64,000 nucleotides of DNA from Notospermus geniculatus (lineage: Eukaryota > Nemertea > Pilidiophora > Heteronemertea > Lineidae): the NCBI GenBank assembly GCA_002633025.1, contig NMRB01000931.1:176308-240307 (forward strand). The letters are read 5' to 3'. Below the pieces are notes generated by a model, which did no database searches, had not been told where the DNA came from, and saw only the letters and a list, made by a program, of their open reading frames with translations. Shown here in pieces: positions 21,240-33,214 of the stretch. The number at the start of each line of letters is the position of its first letter. The first letter of the stretch is position 1. Made by a program: the position numbers and the translations under genes.

Positions 21240-22900
21240 GAATGATACGAAAAAGACGTCAGAAACTATCAAAGATTGATCGATATCTAGGGTTTAACAA
21301 TATCAGGCCTAGCCGCCGGAATGCTAGGCCAACATGCATGTGCGGATTCCAGTCGTGTAGTTGATTCGAAAAATGTTTCCTGCTGTAACATTACGTGACA
21401 TCGAAATGATCGAAAATGGCCGCAAAAATCTCCCTCATCAAGTCACGTCGAAATGGTTCGAAAATGGCCAATAAAATCTCCCGCCAAAACATCACGTTAC
21501 ACCAGTGACAGTCGTTGTCATCTATTCTTCGTGATGGCAATCATCTTCGACTCGGAAGATTTCGGCTATCTTCGAGCCGCCAGTGAAAGCACCTCGTCAG
21601 TAATTTGCGAAGTTCGACCACCACATGATCGGTGAACAGGTCAGAAGTGATGCGGTTGTAGCTTTGTGTAGACTGGAAATAGTTCACATATAATTTTCTA
21701 TTTAACCTATGTTTTGTTTGCACAAAATGAGTCATTCATGTCATTTTGCGATGAATATAAATATAAAAACGTTTGAGTGGTTAAAGCGAATCGACAGTCG
21801 TTTTGTAAACAGAAGGATGATGTTTGTGAACATTGCCGTCACAGCCAATCAGAATGCAGGAAATGAGTGTTTGTAAACAAAGATTTGTCCCCTTTTGCAT
21901 TCAAATTTTTTTGCTGACACATCGCTTTAACTGTGCATCAGGCCATGAACGAACATGCGAAGTATTGACAGTGATACACATTTAACATCGACATGAGCAG
22001 GCATGGCAGGGCCGCCATGTTTGTTGTCAGTCACTATCCGTTTCCATGGTTTCCGCAAGTAGTGCGGTCTCGATCAATATGGCGGCGCCCCTCATACGTC
22101 AGAGTTATGATACTGGTACAAATTGTTCTTTAACGTTCAGATTGTTCGTGGTGGTTCACTCCTGTCGAGTAGACTACTAGAACTTGATAAGAGAATCGCA
22201 TGGATTGTTATTACTGCATGTTTGGTCTCAAGAAGAAACTCCGACTTCTATGATGGCACCTCCCCAAGGCCATATCAGATAGCATCTGGAAATTTCTCCC
22301 GAGATGATGTGTCTCTATATTTCCTCTCCTCCCAAAAAAGTTATGTGCACTATAAGCCTAGAGATCTGTGATCTGAACCTTTTCAAAAAGCACTGTTTTC
22401 TGTTGTCTTTTTGGACTGATTCAAGATCTAACGAACTGCATGCCGTGCCCCACATTGCCTTGTACAAAATGGCAATATTTCGCTTTGTTTTTTCATGTTC
22501 TTCTGGTGAAACAATTCTGACTCTTTAAGGGAGCTCCACCTATCGGTGGTACAGAAAAGTACTCAAAGATGGAGCCGTTTTTGAATGCCATCGATGGCAT
22601 TTTTCCCTTTAAATATTTTGTATTTTGTGGAAACCTCCCAAAAGCAGTGAAGGCGCGCTAATAACAAAATCACCCTTAAAGAGTTGATATCCAAAGAAAG
22701 GAGTTGATAAAAAAGAGTTAATGATAAAAAAGAATAAAGGTCACGACGCATGCAGTTGAAACGTGCAACAACCCTCCGCCTCCCCCACTCATTTATTTGC
22801 TGTACTGAATATGCCACAAGACTTCATGTGGGCATTGGTTTTGTAGTTTGTATTTATGAAGCGTACAGATTGAGGACAGTACGTTGTCACGGACGTCCCA
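21240..22900. other. No gene recognised
   Basis: Only short chance frames. GTCACGTGACATCGAAATGATC-type words recur twice near 21390-21460, but no clear element boundary was seen. Confidence 0.35.
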
Positions 22901-22904
22901 CACT

Positions 22905-23734
22905 AACGTCCAATGGAAATACCTAGTATGTCACATTTTGTTGTTTTCGAGAAAATGGGTTTATATGGAATGACAACTTGGAAGAGTTTTGTTGTGGAAA
23001 ACACTCCTAATTAAAAATATGTCATGCAACAGGATTAAATCAAAAATTCATAAGCGAGCGTATGAATTTTTGATTAAATGCAATTTGCTATGTTTTTTCT
23101 CTGATTTCATGCTGAATTTGCAAAGGTAAAAACGTAGTATGAATGGCTTAGCGCACAAAGGAACCATGTCCATTTTTGCACTTTTGAGAAAAACGACTTT
23201 TTCTACTTGTGCCCTTTGTGCTCTAAGATTTTTCAATTCTCATTTAAATAAAAAAAAACAAAAGGAATCTTGAGGAAAGATAATCTATCTTGTAGAGCAA
23301 AGATTGGACTTTTTGGTCATGATGATGGCACCAGTTAGTGGTCAAAATCCCCGTAGGCCCCTAAATGACTTATGCCCTTTGTGCTCTAAGAACAGGAAAA
23401 TCATCATTCTGCAAGTTATAGAGAGCCTGTACATGGCTGGTTGATAGTTCAATCAAAAGAGGGCAGCACAAGCTACAATTTGGTGTATCCCACTCAAAAG
23501 TGCAAAAACGGACATGGTTCCTTTGTGCTCTAAGCCCTTCAGTTAGTCAGTCACAATTCTGACGACTTAGACGTAAAAACCGAGTAAGTGCACCACTGTC
23601 TTTCCAAGGCTTTGGCGAACAGTTTGCAAACAAAAACTGTTTATTATGATGAAACAATACCTAGTAAGTACGAATTTGGCCTTAACTCATTTTTTTCCAA
23701 AAATGTGACTTACTAGGTATTTCCATTGGACGCT
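22905..23734. mobile_element. Foldback element with CGTCCAATGGAAATACCTAG ends
   Basis: Left 22907-22928, right complement 23711-23732. Interior arms repeat AAGGAACCATGTCCATTTTT in both orientations. Related half at 30464-31047. Confidence 0.7.
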
Positions 23735-24217
23735 AGCACAGTCCCTCGACCCCCGCAGCTCATCCTTGTGTGCAGAACATCATACAACGAGCCGGGGCAT
23801 GCTACGCGCTCGATACAAGCGCATACCGGCCAAATGTGCTGTGGGTTAAAAAGGATGGCCAAACCCCCTGAAATGAGGAGTAATGATTAGTTACATGATG
23901 CTGAAATGAAGACGATTAGACATTCATGGGGAGCGCAATTTGTGTATACATGAGAACCTGGGTACGAGGTAGGCCTATGTGTCTTTAACGAGAGGGGACA
24001 TGTATACACCCGAAACATCACCTATGGCAGAACAGTAGGTGCATATGGCACCCACTGGACGGACTAAGCAGCCGCGGTCCCGGTCGACCGCAGCCGCGGC
24101 TGAAAAGTGAAGACATTCAAACGAAAAGCTACCAAGCAGGACCCGTTTCCAACTGTGTCTAATTTGGATGCAGATTCTGCTTCACCGCCAAAATGTCCTG
24201 AAAATAAGACTTTGTAT

Positions 24218-24558
24218 CTAAGTGCAATCCCCGTGGCCACAAAAAAGTCGGTAGTCTATCATGTTCTGGAGGTACTTCGATGAGCGTTTGCATTTCTGTA
24301 AACCACCACAGCACGGCGCTGTGCCATTTTTGTTCATGCAGTTCAGCTTTAATTGAATATTTTCCGCCGTCGAATTTACATTCGGAACACTTCGGGTCTT
24401 TCCGTCATTCTTCGGGGCCACAGATTCGACAAGCTCTTCCAGTTTAGTGTGTCGTCGATCCTCCTTAGGGCTTCAAAATGCATATTATGGCGAATACGAC
24501 AGAAGAAATGAAACAACGACAGCGCTAGCAGGAAAGAATGAAAAACGAGGAAAAACAT
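24218..24558 (-). pseudogene. Candidate secreted cysteine-rich peptide, apparently frameshifted
   Basis: One frame begins MFFLVFHSFLLALSLFHFF, a good signal peptide, and continues about 40 residues. A second overlapping frame carries KLEELVESVAPKND and then a six-cysteine block spaced C-x8-CC-x5-C-x17-C-x4-C ending CGHGDCT-stop. A single shift near 24440-24460, or a sequencing error, would unite them. The word ACACTTCGGGTCTTTCCGTC inside it recurs at 42060, so part may be repeat-derived. Function unknown. Confidence 0.35.
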
Positions 24559-24744
24559 GACCGCAAATTAGAAACTTTGGGGAGGTTTCAGGTTCAGCAG
24601 TGTTCAAATTTTTATTGGCTGTTTCATTCATTCCTGCCAACACGCAATGAGTGTTAGTGCGAAAGAAAAAACGGGGTTGTGCAAAAGTCTGGACCTAACC
24701 CCAAGAAGGACCCAGGAACACCATAATTCACCCCGTGTTACTGT

Positions 24745-24925
24745 CGTAGAATGCCATGCCCCCCGATATGAGATGCCCCACAACAATAGATTCTGACGGA
24801 TTAAGGGTCAGCCGGGCACTGACAAACAGAACTTCAATCTGTAAACTTCTGTTACCAGATGTCCCCTGAACAAAAAAAGTGGGCATCTGATATCGGGGGC
24901 ATTACATTCTATGACACCGTCTCAA
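24745..24925. mobile_element. MITE with GAATGCCATGCCCCCCGATA ends
   Basis: AGAATGCC...CCCCCGATATGAGATG at left; CATCTGATATCGGGGGCATT at right. The interior GACGGATTAAG module also occurs near 750 and 4700. Confidence 0.55.
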
Positions 24926-25284
24926 TTTAATGTGCAAGGGGCTATTATAAGTTGTCCTACTGGATTCCCACGTCTTCGGTGAGGGCTTCTCTGATGTGTC
25001 GGCTGGTGAGGAGGTCGGAGTCCCTGTCCCTGTAACAGTCTGTCCCTATAACAGTCTGTAACAGACAGTCACACTTTGAGTTTCGTTGCAGTGGGATCCT
25101 TCGCCCCGTCTCAAGTCACAGTGCATACATTTCCTGACAAACAGATAATCGTAATGCGTATTCCACGTCTTCACCCCTCACCTCATCACCGTCAGATTAT
25201 CGCACGATATTGTAATCCACGTCATAGATTATCCTGCACGTAATCCACGTTTTCGCCTCGTCGCCGACCGCTCCCCGCAAATGG

Positions 25285-25430
25285 CACCGGACGCAGTCTT
25301 GAATCGGACGTTTCGCCTCGACCGCAACCCGCAATCCCACCGGACGCAGTCTTGAATCGGACGTTTCGCCTCGACCGCAACCCGCAATCCCACCGGACGC
25401 AGTCTTGAATCGGACGTTTCGCCCCGATTT
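25285..25430. repeat. 53-bp minisatellite, three copies
   Basis: ACCGGACGCAGTCTTGAATC starts units at 25286, 25339 and 25392. The ORF across it is repeat-driven. Confidence 0.7.
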
Positions 25431-25838
25431 CGCTCCCGTGGAAGTCCCTCAGATCTCCAGCAACGGAGGTAAGCCTTCATTTAGGCCTACCGGCTGAAAT
25501 GATAGAAGATTACGTCAGATACTTTCTATAACATATCTGAGAAATAAAGGCATGAGATGAAAGAAGATACTAGTAGCTCAGGAGACATACGAAAGGTGAA
25601 AATATTGAATCGGACAGACAACCGCGCTCATCGTCGAAGTTCCAGCAGACAACTACAATGGGCCATATGAAAAAAGACTAGTACATGTAAATGCTTTTAC
25701 TTGGATTTTTGAGTGCCAATGCACAGTGCTACATGTATGTTGTACAAATCTGAAGTAAAAGCATTTTGCTCTTACTTTTATTAATATGAAATTCTCCTGA
25801 TTGGTGCTCAATCAACCATGAAGGGGTCCCCCAGGCAT

Positions 25839-26073
25839 TAGTTTGGTTCCCGAACTCACCGCTAGGCGCAGAAAGAGTTCGGTAGCGGCCTCGTTTGACC
25901 TTGACCTCTTCAGTTTATTTTTAACGACATGGCAGGGAAATCCCTCGTATCGCACGGTGGAAGACACACAACGCATGACGTCAGACACACAGATTTTGGT
26001 GTGCGAGGTCAAGGTCAAACGAGGCCGCTACCGAACTCTTCTGCGCCTAGCGGTGAGTTCGGGAACCAAACTA
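25839..26073. mobile_element. Foldback element with 9-bp target duplication
   Basis: About 69-bp arms (TAGTTTGGTTCCCGAACTCA and complement) with a one-base difference. Flanked by CCCAGGCAT at 25830-25838 and 26074-26082. Confidence 0.82.
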
Positions 26074-26151
26074 CCCAGGCATTGGACAATAGTGACACCT
26101 ATTGGTAAACTGATTGACTGACAGCTCCGCCATTGGAAGTCAAGAGAAAAT

Positions 26152-26307
26152 ATGGCATTGTTCGTTATAGACAATGAGCGACTGAATGCATTGCAGGAGG
26201 AAACCAGAGTAACCGACGAAACCCTGCTCTCTCAGATTATGGGGCCCTGGAAAACTAGCGGGGAAAAGCACGATGCACTCCGCCATTCTGACACGGCTGT
26301 TTGGTGA
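26152..26307 (+). CDS. Small ORF, 51 codons, strong start context
   Basis: ATG with A at -3 and G at +4. Begins MALFVIDNERLNALQEETRV, ends HSDTAVW then TGA. Composition is protein-like and hydrophilic. Could be a first exon or a small protein; no homologue recognised. Confidence 0.25.
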   Translation: MALFVIDNERLNALQEETRVTDETLLSQIMGPWKTSGEKHDALRHSDTAVW

Positions 26308-26589
26308 AATCTGAGATATTAGGAAGATCATCTTCACCTCAACTTACCTGAATTTTCGTTGCGCGGGAGTGAAAGTGGTGTTCTTCTCTTCGGTGCAAGG
26401 GAAGATTCAGGGTGATGCAAGTTCGATCACCCCCGGCTTGCCAAATCTTCATTTAGGACTTCTCCGTTTTATGTAGATAACGAAATGGGGTAGTTTGATG
26501 GTCTAACCGTTTGTATCACACTTGGTCGAGTTCTGTGGACTTTTATCAGAGTAAAGTAGATCCCATGCCGCTGACTTCATTCACTGCAC

Positions 26590-26835
26590 TGACGCACACG
26601 TCGCATCGGCGCGAATCGTCGCTGTCCGCATTTCACCACGCTGACGCAGCCGTCGCATCGGCGCGGATCATCGTTGCCCATATCTCACCACGTGACGCAC
26701 CCGTCGCATCGGCGCGAATCATCGCTGCCCATATCTCACCACGTGACGCGCCTGCGTCGCATTGGCACCAATCGTCGCTGCCCATATTATACTACGCTGA
26801 CATGCACGTCGTACCCGGCGCAAATCGTCGCTGAA
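26590..26835. repeat. Minisatellite, about 57-bp unit, four to five copies
   Basis: GTCGCATCGGCGCGAATCRTCGCTG-like units followed by CCCATATCTCACCACG. Units decay toward the right. Confidence 0.6.
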
Positions 26836-26996
26836 ATGAATAACAAACAAAACTAAGCGCACATTGCCGGGAAACACAATGCGGTAGGGCCGATTTGGAG
26901 TCGACTGAACCGGCTGAATGACGAGTCAGGATAATGCCTGAGGAACCGTTGGGTCAGTCCACTTCGGCTAGGTTCAGTCCAAAGTTTGAGAGTCCA

Positions 26997-27119
26997 GGAC
27001 CCATATTCATAAAACCTTCCTAGGCTTAGTTGCCTGCTAAAGTGCCTAGTTTGTACAGGCCAACGTACACAATTAGCAGCCAACTAAGCTAGCAAAAAGG
27101 TTTTATGAATATGGGTCCT
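26997..27119. mobile_element. Short hairpin MITE
   Basis: GGACCCATATTCATAAAACC at left, GGTTTTATGAATATGGGTCC at right. Confidence 0.7.
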
Positions 27120-27855
27120 GTTTTCTAAAATGTCAAATATCTCTGAAATGACTCAGGCATTGTAAACTGCAGCTGCACTAAATGTACCAGCAAAATTGTG
27201 GAGTTAATCACTTGCCGATGCCCTAATTAGCTAAAACAAAGACGGACCTTTCGCTACATAATGCGGCTATATCACGAAGAACCAAAAGATTATGTTCTGT
27301 GTACTTGTAACCTGGGGTATGTACCTACACGGCAATGAAGTTAGAATTTCTAAATCTGCTTCGAAAACTAACGAAAATTAAAATGCTTACACCTCCATAT
27401 AATTTTCAACTCGAATGTCAGCCCTCACATGGGGGCTTCTTGACTTTAACTCTGACTCAATGGACTGCATACTGGTTGGCCGACTCCTCTTCAGAATGTG
27501 TACAGTGGTATTATGATGTAAGCCTGCCCTGGCATACCTGACATTTGAATAGAATTACAGAGGACTGCAGGATTCCACAATACAAGCTCACTGAGTTACC
27601 GTGCTCAGTCATCTGTTGTTATTCCTCATGTGTGTCAAAAATTTGGCCTATACACACGATCCAATTTTTCAGCCATTTTTTTGGAAATTCAGATTTTGGT
27701 CCTATTGGGGCTTTAATGTATAAACCGCATGTATAGGCCTTCATTGCGTATATTCAGAATATTTGATGAAAAATTGGATCATATATAAAGGTACGGTACA
27801 AAAAACGACGCGCGAAATCATAGTAAACATAAAGTCGTTTCCAAATCTCACAAAT
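27120..27855. other. No gene recognised
   Basis: Low-scoring frames only; no splice-bounded coding stretch noticed. Confidence 0.35.
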
Positions 27856-28456
27856 TTTCGACCCCAACCGGGGTCTTCCTCGGGCAATAGAGAGGTTGCG
27901 CAGCTTTCCGACTCCGACTCCGGCTTCAACTACCAGAGAATGAATTGCAGTCCGCTGTAGACATCCTTGATAAAAACGATTTGATAGACGTTTCCAAACC
28001 GTGAAATGCCGTAACTTTGTGGCAGAATAAAGCTAGGGATCCATCATTGATTTTCAAGCAGATTTTGCGTTGCGACTTGCTTTGCAACTGGGTTGCGTTT
28101 CAACTGGGCACTCGATCGCCGTAGTGGACTCGCCAGACGTGATTTCCACCAATGGCGAAGATGTGGACAATTTCAGTCGGCGACCGGTATCAGTTGGGTA
28201 GGGACACACCTGACGCGATTCGCATGCGATATAACAACACGTAAGGGTAGGAACACACCTAACGCGATTCGCATGCGATTGGGCGACGCATGCGTCAACG
28301 CAATTGTTTGCGTGCAGTGCGGCGGAAAATAACAAAGGCGTTGCCGCATGCGTCAACGAATCGCGTTAGGTGTGTTCCTAGCCTTACGTATGCTAGAACG
28401 CAGTACCGTATATAAGCAGACGAAAAATTTTCTGGTGTCCTTTTCCAATACAGTCA

Positions 28457-28533
28457 TGGACGAGGAAGCAATGGGTCTCGAGGTCGTCATGCAAATGATG
28501 GAGGAGGAAGAGAACGAGGAAGATGGTGGCTAG
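28457..28533 (+). CDS. Very short acidic ORF behind a TATA box, inside a repeat cluster
   Basis: ATGGACGAGGAAGC starts an acidic 24-residue ORF (MDEEAMGLEVVM then a run of glutamates, DGG-stop). TATATAAG lies about 45 bp upstream. Its position between GCATGCG palindromes suggests the remnant 5' end of a transposon gene. Confidence 0.2.
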
Positions 28534-29425
28534 TGCATGGTTTTGATGGCGTTGGTTTGGGGCGGAAACCCAGGGACTGGTGGCTCCATCCCATGCTCAC
28601 CATCCCATGCTCCGCAAAAGAACAAGGTGAATTTTTCAAGACAATTCGAGAGCGATAAGAACATGATGGCCAGAAAAATGTGGCCTTCACCTTCTCAAGG
28701 CAATGCGTTGGCCTGTGCAGCGCGTTAAAAATTGGGAAATTTCCAATTCTTGCGGCAACGTAAAGCGATAACGCTACCGATACTAAACGCAACGCAACAT
28801 TGTGGTCAACCTATTGGTTCAATTTTTGCGACGACGCATATGCGCGAACGCATTGCGATGACGGCTCTAGTGTATACCCACCCTAAACGCTACCCAATGC
28901 GGTCCAATGTGGATTTTGGACCACATACGACCACATTCAAATCCTCTGAACGCAAATGGGACCCGATCGGATCGAACCTGAATGTGTTTTTTGGCTTGTC
29001 TCTAAACGGCTCTAATGCGTAACTTGAATTTCTGGTCACCGTGGAACTACGGGCTCTGTTGACCAGATGCATTGTCACACATGAATGATTTTTAAACAAG
29101 ACTAAAAGCGGTGTAAGCAACGCGTCTGAAAGCGTTCAACCAATCAGGCAGGCGGTAACACGGACCGAAACACCTACCGAAGAACCTGATTGGCGGAACG
29201 CCTGCAGGACGCGTCGCGTACGCGCCAGCCTGTCACCGGCTTAAGGGTAGGGACACACCTGACGCGATTCGCATGCGATAGGGCAACGCATGCGTCAAAA
29301 CCTTTGTTTGCGTGCAGTGCGGCGTAAAATAACAAAGGCGTTGCCGCATGCGTCAACGAATCGCGTTAGGGTAGGGACACACCTAACGCGATTCGCATGC
29401 GATTGGGCGACGCATGCGTCAAAAC

Positions 29426-29924
29426 NNNNNNNNNNNNNNNNNNNNNNNNNNNNNNNNNNNNNNNNNNNNNNNNNNNNNNNNNNNNNNNNNNNNNNNNNNN
29501 NNNNNNNNNNNNNNNNNNNNNNNNNNNNNNNNNNNNNNNNNNNNNNNNNNNNNNNNNNNNNNNNNNNNNNNNNNNNNNNNNNNNNNNNNNNNNNNNNNNN
29601 NNNNNNNNNNNNNNNNNNNNNNNNNNNNNNNNNNNNNNNNNNNNNNNNNNNNNNNNNNNNNNNNNNNNNNNNNNNNNNNNNNNNNNNNNNNNNNNNNNNN
29701 NNNNNNNNNNNNNNNNNNNNNNNNNNNNNNNNNNNNNNNNNNNNNNNNNNNNNNNNNNNNNNNNNNNNNNNNNNNNNNNNNNNNNNNNNNNNNNNNNNNN
29801 NNNNNNNNNNNNNNNNNNNNNNNNNNNNNNNNNNNNNNNNNNNNNNNNNNNNNNNNNNNNNNNNNNNNNNNNNNNNNNNNNNNNNNNNNNNNNNNNNNNN
29901 NNNNNNNNNNNNNNNNNNNNNNNN
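29426..29924. other. Assembly gap, 499 N
   Basis: Run of N flanked on both sides by the same palindromic unit, so the repeat probably caused the gap. Long ORFs reported across it are meaningless. Confidence 0.99.
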
Positions 29925-30463
29925 TGTGTCGCTACCTTTAGGGTAGGGACACAGCTAATGCGATTCGTTGACGCATGCGACAACGCCTTTGTTATTTTCC
30001 GCCGCACTGCACGCAAACAAAGGTTTTGACGCATGCGTGGGAGGCATTGCGGCATGAAATAACAAAGAACCATCGCATGCGGTGGGCGAATCGCTTGTAG
30101 TGTATACCCACCATAAGTCAACATCGGAAAAGGATGGCGCCATTTATGTTTCAGTACCTATCATAAACTTTGTATAGCGGGCAAAGAAAGTTGGAGGAAA
30201 TACTTTTGACTCACCCTGTACAGTGTGACACTACTGGCACAACAAAGATTCAGTATAAAAAACAAATAAAGTTAGGCTATTGTACTGCGGGAGATAATAA
30301 CCTATTGATTTGCAGGATGATTTTAATAAAACAATACATTGTGTGAAGTATTCATAAGCGAGCCTATTTCGGATTTATATGCATGATTTTCCTTTGGAAA
30401 TCATTCATCATTAGCACATTGCCGGCAGCGACATCGGTGTGTGGTCAGTGCTAATACGTCTAG

Positions 30464-31047
30464 CGTCCAATGGAAATACCTAGTAGGTCACATTTTTGGA
30501 AAAATGAGTTAGGTCAAATTCGTATTTTCTAGGTATTTTTTCATCATAATTGACAGTTTTTGTTTACAAAGTGTCCGCCAAAGCCTCAGAATGAGAGAGG
30601 CAAAACATAGTAAGTGCACCACTCGGTCATTGCTTCCCAAAGTAAAACCTAGTAAGAGCACACTTGCCTGCTTTGTGTAGTGATGTGGACTGTGACTTGC
30701 TATGTTTTTCCTCTGTACCTCATGTGAGTCACTGAAGTGTGCTGGAGTGTTTAGGAAGTTCGAAATGGTTTCAATTTTCAAATTAATAAAATTTCTATTT
30801 GTCTATACACAATTTGTCTCATTTATTACCCCAAGAGACATCAATAAGCATCAGAATTGTGACTTACTAGGTTTTTACTTTTGCAAAGTCAGCATGAAAA
30901 CAGAGGTAAAACATAGCAAGTCGCATTTAATTCTGTTAACATATTTTTAAAACATCGTTAAATATATTTCAGAACAATTAATTAGGCCTAGGCCTAGAAG
31001 TGTTTTCCACAACAAAACTCTTCCAAGTTGTCATTCCAACTCTTGAT
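30464..31047. mobile_element. Rearranged copy of the 22905-23734 foldback family
   Basis: Starts CGTCCAATGGAAATACCTAG; near 31000 the words GTTTTCCACAACAAAACTCT and TTCCAAGTTGTCATTCCA match, in inverse, the left arm at 22965-23010. Confidence 0.55.
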
Positions 31048-31080
31048 ATTGGACCTGGAAATCCATTTTTCTCGAAAGTA

Positions 31081-31950
31081 AATGTACCAATGGACTCTGG
31101 ATTACTGGACTGTGGAAACCATGGACTGACCAGTCATAAATACCTCATTGACATACGCCGCCTGCCTGATCGAAGACGTCATCGCGAATAAGACACCAGT
31201 GCATACATACATGTATAATAGAAGATTACTTAACAACTGGATTTTCATAACTGGTTTTCTAGAGTTTCAGATTGTAAAGTTCCACTTGAAAAAGACCCCG
31301 GTTGGGGTCGAAAATTCGTGAATTCTGGAGATTGACTTCTTGCTTATTATCATTTTGTGTGTCAATTTTGTGCTTTTCTGTATCTTGGTTGAGAAAAATA
31401 ATGCCTTTTATACCATCACTTCCGAACATCCTGTTTATTAGCTAAATGAACATTCGATGTGACCCGACAGGTGCACACGGTGATGACAGCTTCTCAATCT
31501 CTCAAGACTCAGCTCCTAATTTCCTGTCGGAGAGAAGGTTTCCATTCCAGGCGGCGTATGTCAATGATGTATTTATGACTGGTCAGTCCATGGTTTCCTC
31601 AGTCCAGTAATCCAGAGTCCAATAGTCCATGTTTTTCGAATACCCGTGAGAGTGCCCGCTTCAGGCAATAAATTTCCGATGTGAGTATAGTGCTTTTCAG
31701 AATGTCCAGTCATTTTTGCACTCATTTGACCTTGCAATGGAAACTAACCACAAGCCACAAATTGGCCAGTTACGTGTGCATGCCAATAAACGGCTGACCG
31801 ACTTATAATAGGACCTTGTTCAGGTCTATACTCTGATTCAAGATAATCATGCACACGTAACTGGCCTATTTGTGGTTTGTGATTAGGTTCCATTGCAAGG
31901 TCAAATGGGTGCAAAAAGGACTGGACATTCTGAAAAGCACTTTAGTCTTA
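31081..31950. repeat. Two adjacent hairpin elements
   Basis: First: 31090-31170 against 31545-31630 (GACTGACCAGTCATAAATAC and complement). Second: 31691-31760 against 31840-31945 (GTGCTTTTCAGAATGTCCAG and complement). Confidence 0.6.
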
Positions 31951-32435
31951 TAGATTCAAGATGGTGGCGTTTGATTCTCTATTCGGACAACTTGACTGGA
32001 ACGACCAGTTCGCTTTAAGTGATTTTTTTGGTCACTTTCAGGCCATAAAGTGTCAATCCACGAGTGGACCATGCAAAATCTGCAAAAAGTGATAACGTGG
32101 GGGGTCGGCAGATCTGGCTCAAAGTCCTACTAGAAGATGGCATTGGGGCATAATGAGGACAGGCAAAATATTTCAGAGATTGGTCACACCGTTTGGGAGT
32201 ACGGGGGCAAAAATACTGCCGGAAACTAATTTTTTAATGATAACAGTAAATTTTTCATCAAAATACTGTCCATTGAGTGACTCACGCCTTGGCAGGCAAC
32301 AGCAGGTGATATTCCTTATACGTGAATGAAAATAGATGCCCCTTGGAATTTTTTTCCGTTTTTATTTAGTTCCAAATCACTCTTGATTTAAAGGCACAGT
32401 GCTGCATTGCCTTCGTGTCAAAAACGGTATTTGGG

Positions 32436-32830
32436 AGGTTTCGCAAATCTGACGAAACACGAAATGTACGAAATATGAAATTGGACTTCACTTCCATGAC
32501 GTAATGTATTTCAGGACATGGTTGGTACCACAAATATCACCAGCTGCAACAGCGTCCTTTAGCGTATGACGTCAGACCGATAAAGGTAGGCCTACGGCGT
32601 ATTTAAATTTTGAAATTTATCTTTCGTTTCTACTTCGTAGCTACGAAGTGGAAATTTAAAAATTCAAGACGCACCAGAACTTTTTTTTGGTCTTACATGA
32701 TATGCTAAAAGACGCACTGGTAGCAGGGACACATTTGTGGTATCAACCATCTCAGAAATATATTAGGTCCTGGCAATGAAGTTGAATTTCGTATTTCGTA
32801 CTTCGTGTTTCGTCAGATTTGCGAAACCTC
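32436..32830. mobile_element. Hairpin element with GAGGTTTCGCAAATCTGACG ends
   Basis: Left 32436-32530 pairs with 32680-32830, iterating CGAAATRTACGAAATA-like words. Confidence 0.6.
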
Positions 32831-33214
32831 ACTACTGTTTGGTGTACAACGAATTACGGACCCTTTGCAGGGGTGAGGAAGGTGAGCACATCAGAGACGA
32901 GTTGAGGGATGCCTCTCTTGATTAAAAGAATAAAATCCTTGGTTATTCTTTCCGTTGCAGAGATACGCAGGTGCAAAGTCATGCATAAATGCACTACTAA
33001 TGTATTGCGGATGTATTACGGCTATGTCGTTCATTTGTAGTAAATGTCTACATATACACAGGCATATCTGCTTTCATCCCTCACCAGGGGTCAACAACAC
33101 ACCAAATTTCATTGCAATCCGCCGACCCCCACTTTATCACTTTCTGCCTGGTCTATTCGTGGACCAGTTAAAACTGGTAAAAATCGTATTCTATTGCCTT
33201 GTACAGTACATAGG

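Larger units (their letters stand above)
28190..30112. repeat. Cluster of GCATGCG palindromic units around an assembly gap
   Basis: The unit AGGGTAGGGACACACCTRAC plus GCGATTCGCATGCGAT...ATCGCGTTAGG appears at 28194-28385, 29243-29370, from 29371 into the gap, and 29936-30112. Each forms a hairpin with a TTTGTTTGCGTGCAGTGCGG centre. Confidence 0.65.

Noticed and set aside
25229-25480. Arginine-rich protein on the minus strand
   Set aside because: Coincides with the 53-bp minisatellite.
28190-30112. CRISPR-like array
   Set aside because: Repeats are palindromic hairpins in both orientations without regular spacers, in a eukaryotic genome.
29290-30124. Long proteins across 29.3-30.1 kb
   Set aside because: Almost entirely N translated as X; only an assembly gap.
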